A stretch of DNA of 64,000 nucleotides from assembly GCF_000423705.1 (NCBI RefSeq), contig NZ_AUIM01000004.1:910587-974586 (forward strand), read 5' to 3'. A program made the translations under genes and the position numbers. The notes beneath the pieces were generated by a model. That model was given only the letters and a program-made list of their open reading frames with translations. It searched no databases and was not told where the DNA came from. Each line of letters opens with the position of its first letter. The stretch's first letter is position 1. This document shows, in pieces, positions 1 through 8,809 of the stretch. The stretch comes from Stappia stellulata DSM 5886 (lineage in GTDB: Bacteria; Pseudomonadota; Alphaproteobacteria; Rhizobiales; Stappiaceae).

Positions 1-563
1 CCCGCGATTTCCCGGACACGGTCGAACGCACGGTCCGCGATCCGGCAGGCGGTGCGGATCTTGTCGACTTCCGCCGGTGACTTGCGGATGCGCAGCGCAC
101 GCATGATCCCGGCGTCGCCGACAAGTGTGACCGGGGACAGCACGGCTTCCAGCCGTTTGAAATCGGCCAAAGGCATGCGCAGGGAGGATTCAGCGCCCAT
201 CGGCAGGCCGACCCGGGCGTTTGCGCCCGCAACCTCACGCAGGGCCTCCGCCAGCAGCGAGACGCCATCGTCTTCAAGGTCCGGCGAGCGCCAGCTGCGG
301 ATATCCTCGATCCAGGTTTGCGCCATCAGGCTGGCGCCGATGGAGGGGATCACCGCCACAGGATCGCCGCCCGCCGGCACCACCAGAAACCAGGGCCGCG
401 TCGGGCTTTCCCAGAAGCGCGTCAGAAAGCCCGAGAAATAGCGCACATCCGCCTCGCCGGTGAGAAGCAGCGCATCCAGTCCCGCGTCCTCCATCGCGGC
501 CTGGGCCCGCGCAACGCGGCCGCGGTATTCTTCGAGGGGAAAGCCGCGCGCAGCCCAGCTCAT
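1..563 (-). CDS. M24-family metallopeptidase (Xaa-Pro dipeptidase/creatinase-like), C-terminus cut off
   Basis: The ATG at 561-563 opens a frame with no stop before the window edge, giving about 187 residues. What is visible is the creatinase-type N-terminal domain: it starts MSWAARGFPLEEYRGR, continues with DALLLTGEADVRYFSGF, and reaches the hinge RIRKSPAEVDKIRTACRIAD that precedes the catalytic pita-bread domain of M24 proteins. The metal ligands lie outside the window, so activity cannot be judged. Its start overlaps the stop of the upstream PLP-enzyme gene by ATGA, so the two are probably translationally coupled. M24 members include Xaa-Pro peptidases, creatinase and the ectoine hydrolase DoeA. 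Pairing with a PLP ammonia-lyase-like gene hints at catabolism of a small amidated amino acid, but that is inference. Confidence 0.85.
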   Translation of the reverse strand, partial: MSWAARGFPLEEYRGRVARAQAAMEDAGLDALLLTGEADVRYFSGFLTRFWESPTRPWFLVVPAGGDPVAVIPSIGASLMAQTWIEDIRSWRSPDLEDDGVSLLAEALREVAGANARVGLPMGAESSLRMPLADFKRLEAVLSPVTLVGDAGIMRALRIRKSPAEVDKIRTACRIADRAFDRVREIA

Positions 564-1714
564 GCCTCGGCCTCCTCGCTGAGGATGGCAAGAACCCGGC
601 TTTGCGGGCCAATGCCGAGCGCATGCTTTTCCGCGTCGCCGGCCATCAGCAGCGCGGCACATCCCGCCGCGCCCGAGGGCGTCGTCGCAAGCCCCGTCTC
701 CGCAAGCCGTGGCAGGACGGCCTCGACGTCGGCGTCACCGACGGTGACGAAGAAGTCCGCGTCGCGGGAGAGCCCTTTCAGCGCAATCAGCGATGGCACC
801 TTGCAATCGAGCCGTCCCATCGAGGACACGCCGCCTATCGCCTCCAGGACGGCTCCGGCGCGAATGGAGCCCTGAAGCGCGGCAGCCTCCGACGGCTCCA
901 CGACGACAATCGCCGGCCCGTCCCGCCAGACGGTGCGCGCAAGCGCCGCCGCGGACGCCGCCAGCCCGCCGACACCCGCCTGAAGAAAAACATGCGTCGG
1001 TGGGGCCGGCATTTGCGCGAAGACCTCTTCCATCAACGCCAGATAGCCCTCCATCAAGCGCCAGGGGCGCTCCAGGTAGCCGGGCCAGGAACTGTCGGAA
1101 AGCAACCGCCACCCGTTCGCCTCGGCCGCCTCCAGTGCCGCCGCCATGCTGGCCTCATAGTCGGCACCCTCGCGCTTCACCTCCGCGCCCTTGGCGCGCA
1201 GCCTCGCGGCAAATCCCTCCGGCACCGTCTCGGCGATATAGACCACGGCCCGCGCGCCGAAGATGCGCGCACCTGCTGCGACCGAGAGGCCGTGATTTCC
1301 AGCGCTTGCGGTCACATAAGTGACGCCGTCGAGCGCCCGGTCCGGCTGGTCGCAGCCCGTGTCCGTGGCCTCGCGGGCAACCACATAGGCCGCGCCCAGC
1401 GCCTTGAAGCTGCCAAGCCCCATGCGGCCGCGCTCGTCCTTGACGTGGAGGCTGGTCACACCGGCGGTTCGGGCGAGATCGGCCGCCTCGCGCAAGGGCG
1501 TGGGTTTGGCGGCCGGGCATTGACCGAGAAGCGAGAGCACCGCATCGACATCGACGCTCGGCACAGGCACGCCCTCAAGACTTGCGATCGTGTCCTCGCG
1601 GCCCCTCCCCGCATTTTTCAAAATCTCCACCAGCGCCTCCCCTTCGCATGGTTTCGCAATCAGTGGAGGCACGGTCGCGCGGATCACGGCGAATGTCGAG
1701 CCTTGGAGAGGCAC
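560..1714 (-). CDS. Diaminopropionate ammonia-lyase-like PLP enzyme (fold type II)
   Basis: A 384-residue fold-type II PLP enzyme related to threonine dehydratase and, by pattern, to diaminopropionate ammonia-lyase. The segment around VKDERGRMGLGSFKALGAAY carries the PLP lysine in an SFKALG context. It is followed by a TASAGNHG substrate loop, and the glycine-rich QAGVGGLAASAAAL matches the phosphate-binding loop. Such enzymes deaminate small amino acids by alpha,beta-elimination in the cytoplasm. The start is a GTG at 1714, only 9 bases after the stop of the upstream glycosylase gene. The stop overlaps the M24 gene by four bases, so all three probably share a transcript. A threonine dehydratase-like role (as EutB beside DoeA in ectoine catabolism) is an alternative. 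Confidence 0.8.
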   Translation of the reverse strand: MPLQGSTFAVIRATVPPLIAKPCEGEALVEILKNAGRGREDTIASLEGVPVPSVDVDAVLSLLGQCPAAKPTPLREAADLARTAGVTSLHVKDERGRMGLGSFKALGAAYVVAREATDTGCDQPDRALDGVTYVTASAGNHGLSVAAGARIFGARAVVYIAETVPEGFAARLRAKGAEVKREGADYEASMAAALEAAEANGWRLLSDSSWPGYLERPWRLMEGYLALMEEVFAQMPAPPTHVFLQAGVGGLAASAAALARTVWRDGPAIVVVEPSEAAALQGSIRAGAVLEAIGGVSSMGRLDCKVPSLIALKGLSRDADFFVTVGDADVEAVLPRLAETGLATTPSGAAGCAALLMAGDAEKHALGIGPQSRVLAILSEEAEA

Positions 1715-1723
1715 GGGCGCAGC

Positions 1724-2506
1724 TCAAGGCGTCGGCTGACAGACCTCGCAGGCAAAGGCCCGCCGCGTGTCGATCTCCATGCGGACAATCGCCCCGTCGC
1801 AATAGGGGCAGCGCTCCTTGTTGAAGATGTTCACCCGCTCGCGGTAGCGGCTGCGGCCCGGCGGAGCATTGTCGACCGTGACAATCGCATTCTTGCGAAG
1901 GCCGATTTCCAGCAAGTGCACCGCGTCGCTCCAGATCGCGTCGAATTCCTTGCGCGAAATCTCGCGCCCCGGCCGGTCTGGATGGATGCGCTGCCGCCAG
2001 AGGATTTCGGTACGATAGATATTGCCGATCCCGGCCATCACCGCCTGGTTCATGATCAGCCGGCCAATGCCGGTTCGGCTGCGCGAAATCCTGTCGAAGG
2101 CGCGATCCGGATCGGCGTCCTCGCGCAGCACATCCGGACCGATACGGCCTTTCAGGACATCGAACCCGTGCCCGTCCAGCGTCTCGCAAATCGCCGGTCC
2201 GTTGATGTCGACCAGATGGGTATCGCCCTCAAGCCTGACACGAACCGCGCCGACCGGGTCGGGCGCGGGGAGCTTGCGCTTTCGGATCCGCCCGAAGAGC
2301 CCGAGATGGACATGCAGATAGGTCTCCCCATCGAACCGGTAGACCAGATGCTTGCCGAAGGCTTCGACGTCAGAGCAAACGCCCCCGTCGAGATGCGCCG
2401 CGCCGGCGCTGAAGCGACCCTGAGGTGAGGAGACGCGCAAGGTCCGGCCTGCAAGAAGGCGCCGATGGTCGCGCGCTGCACGGTGGATCGTATGACCCTC
2501 GGGCAT
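1724..2506 (-). CDS. nei: Fpg/Nei-family DNA glycosylase/AP lyase
   Basis: This is a 260-residue base-excision repair enzyme that removes oxidised bases and nicks the abasic site. The protein begins MPEGHTIHRAA: Pro2 is the catalytic nucleophile and Glu3 the usual partner, and PEGH is typical of the Nei branch rather than Fpg (PELPE). A helix-two-turn-helix region (MNQAVMAGIGNIYRTEILW) holds the DNA-binding Asn. The C-terminus has the zinc finger CPYC-X16-CEVC. The ATG at 2506 was chosen over one 15 bases upstream because the processed proline must follow the initiator Met and a GGAG sequence precedes it. It is the first gene of a leftward operon, divergent from the dioxygenase operon. Confidence 0.9.
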   Translation of the reverse strand: MPEGHTIHRAARDHRRLLAGRTLRVSSPQGRFSAGAAHLDGGVCSDVEAFGKHLVYRFDGETYLHVHLGLFGRIRKRKLPAPDPVGAVRVRLEGDTHLVDINGPAICETLDGHGFDVLKGRIGPDVLREDADPDRAFDRISRSRTGIGRLIMNQAVMAGIGNIYRTEILWRQRIHPDRPGREISRKEFDAIWSDAVHLLEIGLRKNAIVTVDNAPPGRSRYRERVNIFNKERCPYCDGAIVRMEIDTRRAFACEVCQPTP

Positions 2507-2668
2507 GGTATCTCCTTGCAAAACAGAGGAAAGACGCGCGCGGGCACCACGCCCGAAACTCTACGCACCCAGGACAGAATTCGGATCAGCGTCGAGAGGA
2601 ACGATGCGAATTTCGCGCTCGCTGCGAACGTCGAAAGCGACAGAAGGCGAAATTGCAACAACAGGCAA

Positions 2669-2696
2669 TTGCAATCTTGAGTATCAAATGTAAGAT
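2669..2696 (+). promoter_or_regulatory. Candidate promoter of the dioxygenase operon
   Basis: TTGCAA at 2669-2674 and TAAGAT at 2691-2696 are separated by 16 bases, in the 225-base divergent region between the glycosylase and the dioxygenase. The sequence ATTGCAA also occurs at 2652-2658, giving two direct copies 16 bases apart that a regulator could bind. Assigned by pattern only. Confidence 0.35.
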
Positions 2697-2731
2697 CGCA
2701 CAACCAGAATAATGGCAAAGGATGCGCGATC

Positions 2732-3454
2732 ATGGATCACATCGGATTTCATCTCGGGCCGCTCGGGTACAGGATACTGGAGATGCCGCCGCTGTCTGCG
2801 GAGGCCCGCGCCAATTTCGACCGGCTGCCGGAGGACCCCTACTACAGGGAGCGCTGGCGCCAGTTTTCCCAGTATATCCTGTTTCACGAACACGACCGCT
2901 GGGCGTGCCGCGTGCTGACCCACCGCCCCTTCATCCAGGCGAAAGCCTACAACCGGAAGGTCGGCGGCGTACGCCGGGAATTCGAGCCGATCGCGGGCGT
3001 CGACCCGACACCTCAATTCGAGACGATCGCAGAGGAATTGCGCTTTGACACACGTGCGGTGTTCCAGGTCAATCTTCACCAGTGGCGCACCCGCGTCGAC
3101 GAGGTGTTTCAGGGCAAGACGATACCCGAAGGCCCACATCGCGACGGCCACCACATCACCAGCGTGACGGTCTGGGAGCGCTCCAATGTCACCGGAGGCG
3201 AATCCACCCTCTACCAAATCGGCAAAACCGAACCGTTCTTCGAGCAGGTGCTCGATCCGGGGCAATGCCTGATCATGCGCGACGAGGACATGGTTCACGG
3301 CGCCCGCGACATTCGCGCTGCTTCCGGAGACGGCGGCTACCGAGACATCTGGGTGATCTCCATCAATCCCTGGGCAGACCGGCGTTATGGTCAGGAATTC
3401 GAGGATTTCGCCACTGCGGACGTCTCGCCTCCGAACTCCGTGGCCGCGGAATGA
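2732..3454 (+). CDS. 2-oxoglutarate/Fe(II) dioxygenase, IDO/BsmA type (PF10014-like)
   Basis: A 240-residue protein resembling the isoleucine dioxygenase (IDO) family, which hydroxylates free aliphatic amino acids using Fe(II), O2 and 2-oxoglutarate. The metal motif is visible as HRDGHH near residue 144 (His-X-Asp) and a distal His in EDMVHGARD near residue 189. The TVWERSNVTGGES strand between them is typical of the family. The ATG at 2732 has AAAGGA about nine bases upstream. It is the first gene of a five-gene rightward operon ending in a LysE-type exporter, so its product is probably processed further and secreted. The amino acid substrate cannot be told from sequence. Confidence 0.85.
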   Translation: MDHIGFHLGPLGYRILEMPPLSAEARANFDRLPEDPYYRERWRQFSQYILFHEHDRWACRVLTHRPFIQAKAYNRKVGGVRREFEPIAGVDPTPQFETIAEELRFDTRAVFQVNLHQWRTRVDEVFQGKTIPEGPHRDGHHITSVTVWERSNVTGGESTLYQIGKTEPFFEQVLDPGQCLIMRDEDMVHGARDIRAASGDGGYRDIWVISINPWADRRYGQEFEDFATADVSPPNSVAAE

Positions 3455-3473
3455 CAGCGTCGGATGCCAGATC

Positions 3474-4823
3474 ATGCTCGCACTGACGGCCCGTGAGCCG
3501 TTCACCGACCTTGATGCCCGGGAGATCCAGTCGCTCGCCGAGCGCCACGGAACACCGCTCTTCATCTATGACGACGCCTGTTTTCGCGACAGCGTTTCCG
3601 CATTTTTGAAGACGTGGCAGTCAGCTTTCGCGCAAACGAAAGCCTATCTCTCCTACAAGACCAACTACATGCCCGCCCTGTGCCGCTCCGGCCATGCGCT
3701 TGGCATGGGGGCGGATGTGGTCTCCGGCTTCGAGATGGAGCACGCATTGCGGATGTGCGCGGCCCGCGACATCGTATTCAACGGTCCGCTGAAGCGCGCC
3801 GAGGAACTCGAGCGCGCCGCCCGCGAAGGCATCACCGTCAACATTGACCTGGAGGAGGAGCTTGAAACGCTTGAGGCCCTGCGGTCGAACCGACGGATCG
3901 CCGATGCGCGCCTCGGGCTTCGGATCAACCCGGGGCAGCCCGTCTTCGACGCCGCCGACCGAAGCTTCATTGAAGCGCATGCCGCGAAGCAGCGTTCGGC
4001 GAAATTCGGCTGGCCCCTCGATGACGGTCTGGCCCGACACATGGCCGAGCGGATATCCGCATCCGGATTTTCCTTCGAGACCGTGCACGCGCATCTCAAT
4101 TCCCAGATCACCAGCCCAAAACTCCATCTTGCAGCGCTGGAACCGGTGCTCGGCTTCGTGGCTGACCTGCGCGCGTCGGGCATCGAGATCAAAGAACTCA
4201 ACATCGGCGGCGGCTTCGGCGTTCCCGGCATGCAGCGCAGCAAGCGCGGCTGGTGGAGTGCCCTCAAGGCCACGATGGGCGAACGCCTTGAAGACGTTCC
4301 CGACGAGACCTTCGACATGGCCGCCTTCACCCGGGCCTTGGCCCGGCGTATCAGTGAACACGGTCTGGATGACCTTTGCATCAGCTGCGAGCCCGGCCGC
4401 TACCTGATGTCGGCCAGCATGGTGCTCGTCACCCGCGTTGCAGGCCTGAAGACCTTGCCGGGGAAGCGATGGGTGGTGATCGACGGGGGACTGAACATCC
4501 TCCCCACAGCGGCTTTTGGCGAGCGACGCCGGCTGCGCTTCCTCCGCGCCGGCGGGGAACTGCCGCTGCGCGACGACGACCCCGACTGCACGATCGGCGG
4601 GCCGCTCTGCTTCGAAGGTGACGTCGTGATGGACCACGCAAGGGTGCCCGCATCGCTTGCGGCGGGAGATCTTGTCGTCCTCTCGGATGCCGGCGCCTAT
4701 ACCGTTTCACGCTCCACCAATTTCAATCAGTTGCGCGCCGCCGTCGCCCAGCGCGACGGCGGCGACGGGACCCTCGTCTGGCGAAGGGAAACCTACGATG
4801 ACGTCTTCAGCTTTTCGGATTGA
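3474..4823 (+). CDS. PLP-dependent amino acid decarboxylase, LysA-like (fold type III)
   Basis: A 449-residue alanine-racemase-fold decarboxylase. The PLP lysine sits in YLSYKTNY near residue 60. HAHLNSQ corresponds to the HxxxxGSQ motif of diaminopimelate decarboxylase, NIGGGFGVPG is the phosphate-binding glycine loop, and CEPGRYL supplies the EPGR pair. The carboxy end has CFEGDVVMDH and DAGAYT, matching the active site contributed across the dimer. LysA itself is usually elsewhere and about 420 residues. The dioxygenase context suggests decarboxylation of a modified amino acid rather than lysine synthesis. The ATG at 3474 follows the dioxygenase stop by 19 bases with only a weak ribosome site, so coupling to the upstream gene is likely. 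The end overlaps the next start by 26 bases. Confidence 0.82.
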   Translation: MLALTAREPFTDLDAREIQSLAERHGTPLFIYDDACFRDSVSAFLKTWQSAFAQTKAYLSYKTNYMPALCRSGHALGMGADVVSGFEMEHALRMCAARDIVFNGPLKRAEELERAAREGITVNIDLEEELETLEALRSNRRIADARLGLRINPGQPVFDAADRSFIEAHAAKQRSAKFGWPLDDGLARHMAERISASGFSFETVHAHLNSQITSPKLHLAALEPVLGFVADLRASGIEIKELNIGGGFGVPGMQRSKRGWWSALKATMGERLEDVPDETFDMAAFTRALARRISEHGLDDLCISCEPGRYLMSASMVLVTRVAGLKTLPGKRWVVIDGGLNILPTAAFGERRRLRFLRAGGELPLRDDDPDCTIGGPLCFEGDVVMDHARVPASLAAGDLVVLSDAGAYTVSRSTNFNQLRAAVAQRDGGDGTLVWRRETYDDVFSFSD

Positions 4824-5604
4824 CGCGCAGCTGCATGCCGCAAAACTTCCGGCCGCAGCACACCGCATCTTTCTTTGGGCGACACCGCGCTCGATCTCGA
4901 CGGCCCTTGAACGGGTGATGAAGAATGCCGAGGACCTCGACGTGCTTCACGAACCCTACACCAACGCCTATTACTTCGGTTCGCAGCGCCGCTCGCGACG
5001 CTACGGCGACCAGGCGGCGCCGCCGGAAGACCCGTTCGAGGCCGGCGTTATCAACGACCGCCTGCGCGCCCCCCTGGAAACGACCCCTCTTTTCATCAAG
5101 GAGTTGGCCTTTCAGGGGGAACCCTATGTCGCCGACGATCTCCTGCAAGGCGCGCGCAACGTCTTCCTGACCCGCGATCCACGCAAGGTCTATGCATCGC
5201 TGATCCGCATAAAGCCGGACTTCACCGAGGACGAGTTCGGCTTCACCGCGCTGGAACGGGTCTGGAACCGCGTGCAAACCCTCAAGGGCGCGGCGATCGT
5301 GATCGACGGCGAGGAATTTCGTGCCGATCCGGATGCAATTGCATACAAGCTTTGCGTGTGGTGCGGGGTGCGCTATTCTCCCCGCATGCTGAGTTGGGAA
5401 GACGGTCGCATCCGCAAATGGGCATCGCATGAGAGGCAGTCCCAGGCGAAATGGCACGCAACACTGGAGCAAAGCCGGACGATCCTCCCGCCTGTGGAGG
5501 AGGAAGAGATCCATATCGCGTCGGGCCATCGGGAGATGGTCGACAGGGCGGAGACGATCTACCGGAGGTTGACCGCGGACAGGGTGAGGCCCGACCCAAG
5601 ATGA
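4798..5604 (+). CDS. Sulfotransferase-like P-loop protein
   Basis: A 268-residue protein with an N-terminal IFLWATPRSISTALER segment (residues about 24-39). This is the PAPS 5'-phosphosulfate loop pattern (TxRSxSTxL) of the sulfotransferase/Sulphotransf_4 superfamily. It is followed by VLHEPYTNAYYF and a later RNVFLTRDPRKVYASL, which fits the 3'-phosphate-binding region. Cytoplasmic, with no signal peptide. Many relatives have no proven sulfotransferase activity, so the reaction is uncertain. It starts inside the decarboxylase gene and ends in an ATGA overlap with the ligase gene. It may add a sulfate, or use the P-loop for another group transfer, on the small molecule made by this operon. 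Confidence 0.72.
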   Translation: MTSSAFRIDAQLHAAKLPAAAHRIFLWATPRSISTALERVMKNAEDLDVLHEPYTNAYYFGSQRRSRRYGDQAAPPEDPFEAGVINDRLRAPLETTPLFIKELAFQGEPYVADDLLQGARNVFLTRDPRKVYASLIRIKPDFTEDEFGFTALERVWNRVQTLKGAAIVIDGEEFRADPDAIAYKLCVWCGVRYSPRMLSWEDGRIRKWASHERQSQAKWHATLEQSRTILPPVEEEEIHIASGHREMVDRAETIYRRLTADRVRPDPR

Positions 5605-6821
5605 GCGGCGCGGCCCGCACCCTGGTTCTCTTTCCCGATGCCCACGGCATTGCACGGGGCAAGCTGGTAAACCGGGATTGCACGCGGGCTGTGCGGGTGG
5701 GGTTTTCTTCCGGCGTCTTTTCCAAGGACGTCTACGGCCACCCGGTCCTCTTCCCGGTTCTCGCAAAGCCGTTCGGCGCTGCCGATATCAAGGTGGATGT
5801 CACGGACCATGACGGGCGGGAGCTGGAGGGTTTCGCGACCGGGTTGCTCGGCGCATCGGCAATCGCCATCGGAGCGGTCACCGATCCGCGTGGTGATCCT
5901 CATCCGCTCGATTTTCGCGCTCATCTCGGGAACCTTCTGGAACGCACGACCGGGCTTTGCGAAACCCGGATCGGAGCAGAGCTCGAATTCTATCTCATTG
6001 GCGACGACGACCGGGTACATCTTGCCCCCGACGGCCAGGCCTATGCCTTCGGAGGCATCGGGCTCCGTCAGCGCTGCCTCTCCGACATGCTGGATGCGCT
6101 GGACGGCGCCGGGATCGTGTGGCGCGATCTGTCGCAGGAAAACGAACACGATCAATATGAGATCGCGCTGGCGCATACCGATCCGCTTGAACAGGCCGAC
6201 CGGATCTTTCTGGCGCGCATGATCTGCCGCACGGTCGCCGCGTCGCATGGGCTGCGCTGCACCTTCATCGCCGTCGAGCATAAGGACCGCTCGCCAAGCA
6301 ACCTGCACCTTCATGTCTCCGCGCGCTTCGACGGGAGCGACATGAACGCATCTTCGAAGCGGATCGCAAGCGGCATGCGACATGTGCTGGACGAGGCGTT
6401 TCTGACACTGAGCCCGACGCGCAACAGCCGCCATGCGCAAAACATCGCCTCTTTTCGTTCGGGCGCGAGCGACATCAGCGACGGAGGACGCTTTTCGGCC
6501 CTGAGACGCCTGGAGGAAGACGGCACCCCACGGGTGGAACTGCGCACGCCGACGTCCGACGCCAATCCCTACCTTGCCATTCTCCTGGTGCTTGCAGGCA
6601 TGAACACGGCCGCTGCGAGCGACGCGTTTCCCGAGCCCCGGCCGCTCGACTTCGACTTCGCCAACAGCATCACGGCGTTTGAGGAAAGCCGGCTCGCGCG
6701 TGCCGCCCTGCCTGACGAAACGGTTTCGCTCTATGCATCGATGAAACGCCACGAAGCGCAAAAGGCGGCCGAATTCGCCACCTTCGAGGCCGAACGCGGC
6801 GCCCTGTTGAAGGTTCTCTAG
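5601..6821 (+). CDS. Glutamine-synthetase-family gamma-glutamyl ligase
   Basis: A 406-residue member of the glutamine synthetase superfamily, shorter than housekeeping GlnA (about 470) and close to the PuuA/GlnA-paralogue size. GAELEFYL near residue 130, ENEHDQYEI and NLHLHVS match the metal and ATP sites, and PRVELRTPTSDANPYL is the C-terminal substrate/ATP signature. Family members with this architecture join the gamma-carboxyl of glutamate to an amine (gamma-glutamylputrescine, -isopropylamide, -methylamide). Following a decarboxylase that would release an amine, ligation of glutamate to that amine is a reasonable hypothesis. The ATG overlaps the previous stop (ATGA) and the stop abuts the LysE gene. 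Confidence 0.82.
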   Translation: MSGAARTLVLFPDAHGIARGKLVNRDCTRAVRVGFSSGVFSKDVYGHPVLFPVLAKPFGAADIKVDVTDHDGRELEGFATGLLGASAIAIGAVTDPRGDPHPLDFRAHLGNLLERTTGLCETRIGAELEFYLIGDDDRVHLAPDGQAYAFGGIGLRQRCLSDMLDALDGAGIVWRDLSQENEHDQYEIALAHTDPLEQADRIFLARMICRTVAASHGLRCTFIAVEHKDRSPSNLHLHVSARFDGSDMNASSKRIASGMRHVLDEAFLTLSPTRNSRHAQNIASFRSGASDISDGGRFSALRRLEEDGTPRVELRTPTSDANPYLAILLVLAGMNTAAASDAFPEPRPLDFDFANSITAFEESRLARAALPDETVSLYASMKRHEAQKAAEFATFEAERGALLKVL

Positions 6822-7469
6822 ATGGTGCCGATGGCCGAACTCGCGGCAGCGCTTTCGATTCAGGCGATGGCGATGCTGGTGCCGGGGCCGAACCAGTTTC
6901 TGCTTCTGACACTGTCGGACCGCGGTCCGGCGACACGGCTTTCGGCGGTGGTCGGGATCGCGACAGCCGGTCTGGTGTTTTCCACCGGCGCCTGCGCGGC
7001 GATCTATTTCGCGGGAGAAGCGACAAGCGAACGCGCTTTTCTGCTGCTGAATGTTCTGGGCAGCCTGTTCCTGATTTATCTGGGCGCAAGGCTTCTGGTC
7101 GCGACGGCCGCCTCCAAGTTGCCTGACGAAAGGATGCCGGACGACACGCCGCGCCGGCAACTAGCCGCCTTCCCGAGCGGCTTTCTCGTCAACATCGCCA
7201 ATCCGAAATCCGCCGTCTTCTTCGGCTCCGTCTTCGCAACCACATTGCCCCTGGCGGCGATGACCCCGCCCGACTATGCGGTCGTCGTTCTGCTCTTTTT
7301 CATGAACTCGGTGGTCGTGCATGGCGCGGTGTCAGGGGCGTTCGCGCTTCCCGCAATGAAAACGGTCCTGCGCGCGCGACGCCGGCTGATAACCCGCACT
7401 TCGGCCTTGGTGTTCCTCGTCTTCGGCGTGGCGACGCTGGTTCATGTCGCCCTCAAGGTCGCCCGGTAA
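6822..7469 (+). CDS. LysE/RhtB-family amino acid exporter
   Basis: A 215-residue inner-membrane exporter with about six hydrophobic segments. The N-terminal LVPGPNQFLLLTLSDRG matches the LysE/RhtB signature (PGPxxxxxxxxxxxG), and NIANPKSAVFFGSVF is the second conserved NPK motif. The family exports amino acids and derivatives. Its ATG follows the ligase stop with no gap, so it is the last gene of the operon and probably exports the product. The first Met is used here, although a second Met lies three residues in. Confidence 0.88.
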   Translation: MVPMAELAAALSIQAMAMLVPGPNQFLLLTLSDRGPATRLSAVVGIATAGLVFSTGACAAIYFAGEATSERAFLLLNVLGSLFLIYLGARLLVATAASKLPDERMPDDTPRRQLAAFPSGFLVNIANPKSAVFFGSVFATTLPLAAMTPPDYAVVVLLFFMNSVVVHGAVSGAFALPAMKTVLRARRRLITRTSALVFLVFGVATLVHVALKVAR

Positions 7470-7480
7470 CGCTGCCGGGC
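7461..7480. terminator. Convergent GC hairpin between lysE-like and TRAP genes
   Basis: GCCCGG (7461-7466) and CCGGGC (7475-7480) pair around an eight-base loop that contains the LysE stop codon. It lies in the 16-base gap between convergent operons. There is no T tract, so it may be only a weak bidirectional terminator. Confidence 0.45.
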
Positions 7481-7485
7481 AGACG

Positions 7486-8808
7486 CTATCCGATCACCAG
7501 TTGCGGGAAAAACGAGATCAGCACCAGCACGCCAAGCATCACCCCGACGAAGGGCAATGCACCGGCAAAGATGGATTCCAGCGAGGTCCCGCGATCTCCG
7601 AGCGTGGAATGGACGGTGAAGATCGAGATCCCGAACGGTGGCGTCAGCAGGCCGACCTCCACCGCGATCACGGTGACGATGCCGAAGTGCACGAGATCGA
7701 AGCCGAGCCCCTGGGCGATGGGCGCGGCAATAGGGACGACAATCAACAGGATGGAACTGCTGTCGAGGATCATGCCGAGCAGCAGAACGAGCAGGACATA
7801 GATCACCAGGAAGCCCGTCGCACCAAACCCGCTGTTCTGGACGAAATCCCCGATGGCATTGGGGATGCCGGCAACGGCCAGCATCTGGCTGTAAAAGCCG
7901 GCGGCCACGAGCAGGATGAGGATCCCCACGGAAATCGACCCGGTTTGCGTGAGCACGCTCCAGGAGCGGCGCAGGTTCAGGCTTCGGCGCAGGATCGCGA
8001 TCACCAGCGCGGCAAAGGCACCGACACCGCCGGCTTCCGTCGGCGTGAAGAAGCCGGAATAGAGCCCGCCGAGAACGAAGGCGACGAGAACGATGATCGG
8101 CAATGACTTGAAGAGGATTTCGCTGCCGGACAACCTTGGCGCGTCTTCGCTCTGAGCGCTCTTTTGCTCAAGATGTTCGCGGGTGAAGACAAAGCCCGGC
8201 GCGAATTTCGCCAGCATCAGGATCATGATCACGAAACCGCCGGCCAGCAGCGCGCCCGGCACCAGCCCGGCGATGAACATGCGTCCGATCGACTGTTCCG
8301 CCAGAACGCCATAGATGATCAGAAGCAGGCTGGGCGGCACCAGCATGCCGAGGACCGAACTGCCGGCAACGGTGCCGGCGGAAAACGAGGGACGGTATCC
8401 GTGGCGCGTCATTTCCGGCACTGCCACCTTGGTGAAGACGGCGGCGGAGGCGATGGAAACGCCGGTCACGGCGGCAAACACGGTGTTGGCCGTGACGGTC
8501 GCGATGCCCAGTCCACCGAGCAGCCGGCGCAGCAACGTCTCGGCCACGTCGAACGTGTCCTTGCCGACATTGGAAACGCTGACGAGATGCCCCATCAGCA
8601 CAAACAGCGGGATTGTCGCGAAGAGATAGTTGGCGACGCCATTATAGGCGGCAATCGACATCAGCTTCATGGCGAGGTCGAAGTTGCCGCGAATGATCCA
8701 GACCCCGGCAAAGCCGACGGCAAAAAGCGCCACGGCAATGCGCATGCCCATCACCACCAGCACAAAAAGAACGCCGATCAGCATCAACCCGATGGAGATA
8801 TTGCTCAT
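7486..8808 (-). CDS. dctM: TRAP transporter large permease (DctM)
   Basis: A 440-residue, very hydrophobic protein with the twelve-segment pattern of DctM, the channel subunit of tripartite ATP-independent periplasmic transporters (ion-motive force driven). Typical motifs are seen: ATVTANTVFAAVTGVS in the first half, SVLGMLVPPSLLLIIYGVLAEQSIGRMFIAG in the middle, and GLLTPPFGISIF near the end. The ATG at 8808 is one base from the DctQ stop, and an upstream in-frame Met would overlap DctQ heavily and lacks hydrophobic character. It is the last gene of the leftward molybdenum hydroxylase-TRAP operon. Confidence 0.93.
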   Translation of the reverse strand: MSNISIGLMLIGVLFVLVVMGMRIAVALFAVGFAGVWIIRGNFDLAMKLMSIAAYNGVANYLFATIPLFVLMGHLVSVSNVGKDTFDVAETLLRRLLGGLGIATVTANTVFAAVTGVSIASAAVFTKVAVPEMTRHGYRPSFSAGTVAGSSVLGMLVPPSLLLIIYGVLAEQSIGRMFIAGLVPGALLAGGFVIMILMLAKFAPGFVFTREHLEQKSAQSEDAPRLSGSEILFKSLPIIVLVAFVLGGLYSGFFTPTEAGGVGAFAALVIAILRRSLNLRRSWSVLTQTGSISVGILILLVAAGFYSQMLAVAGIPNAIGDFVQNSGFGATGFLVIYVLLVLLLGMILDSSSILLIVVPIAAPIAQGLGFDLVHFGIVTVIAVEVGLLTPPFGISIFTVHSTLGDRGTSLESIFAGALPFVGVMLGVLVLISFFPQLVIG

Positions 8809-8809
8809 C

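Noticed and set aside
602-2428. A 608-residue frame on the plus strand
   Set aside because: Antisense to the PLP enzyme and the glycosylase, both of which carry clear catalytic motifs.
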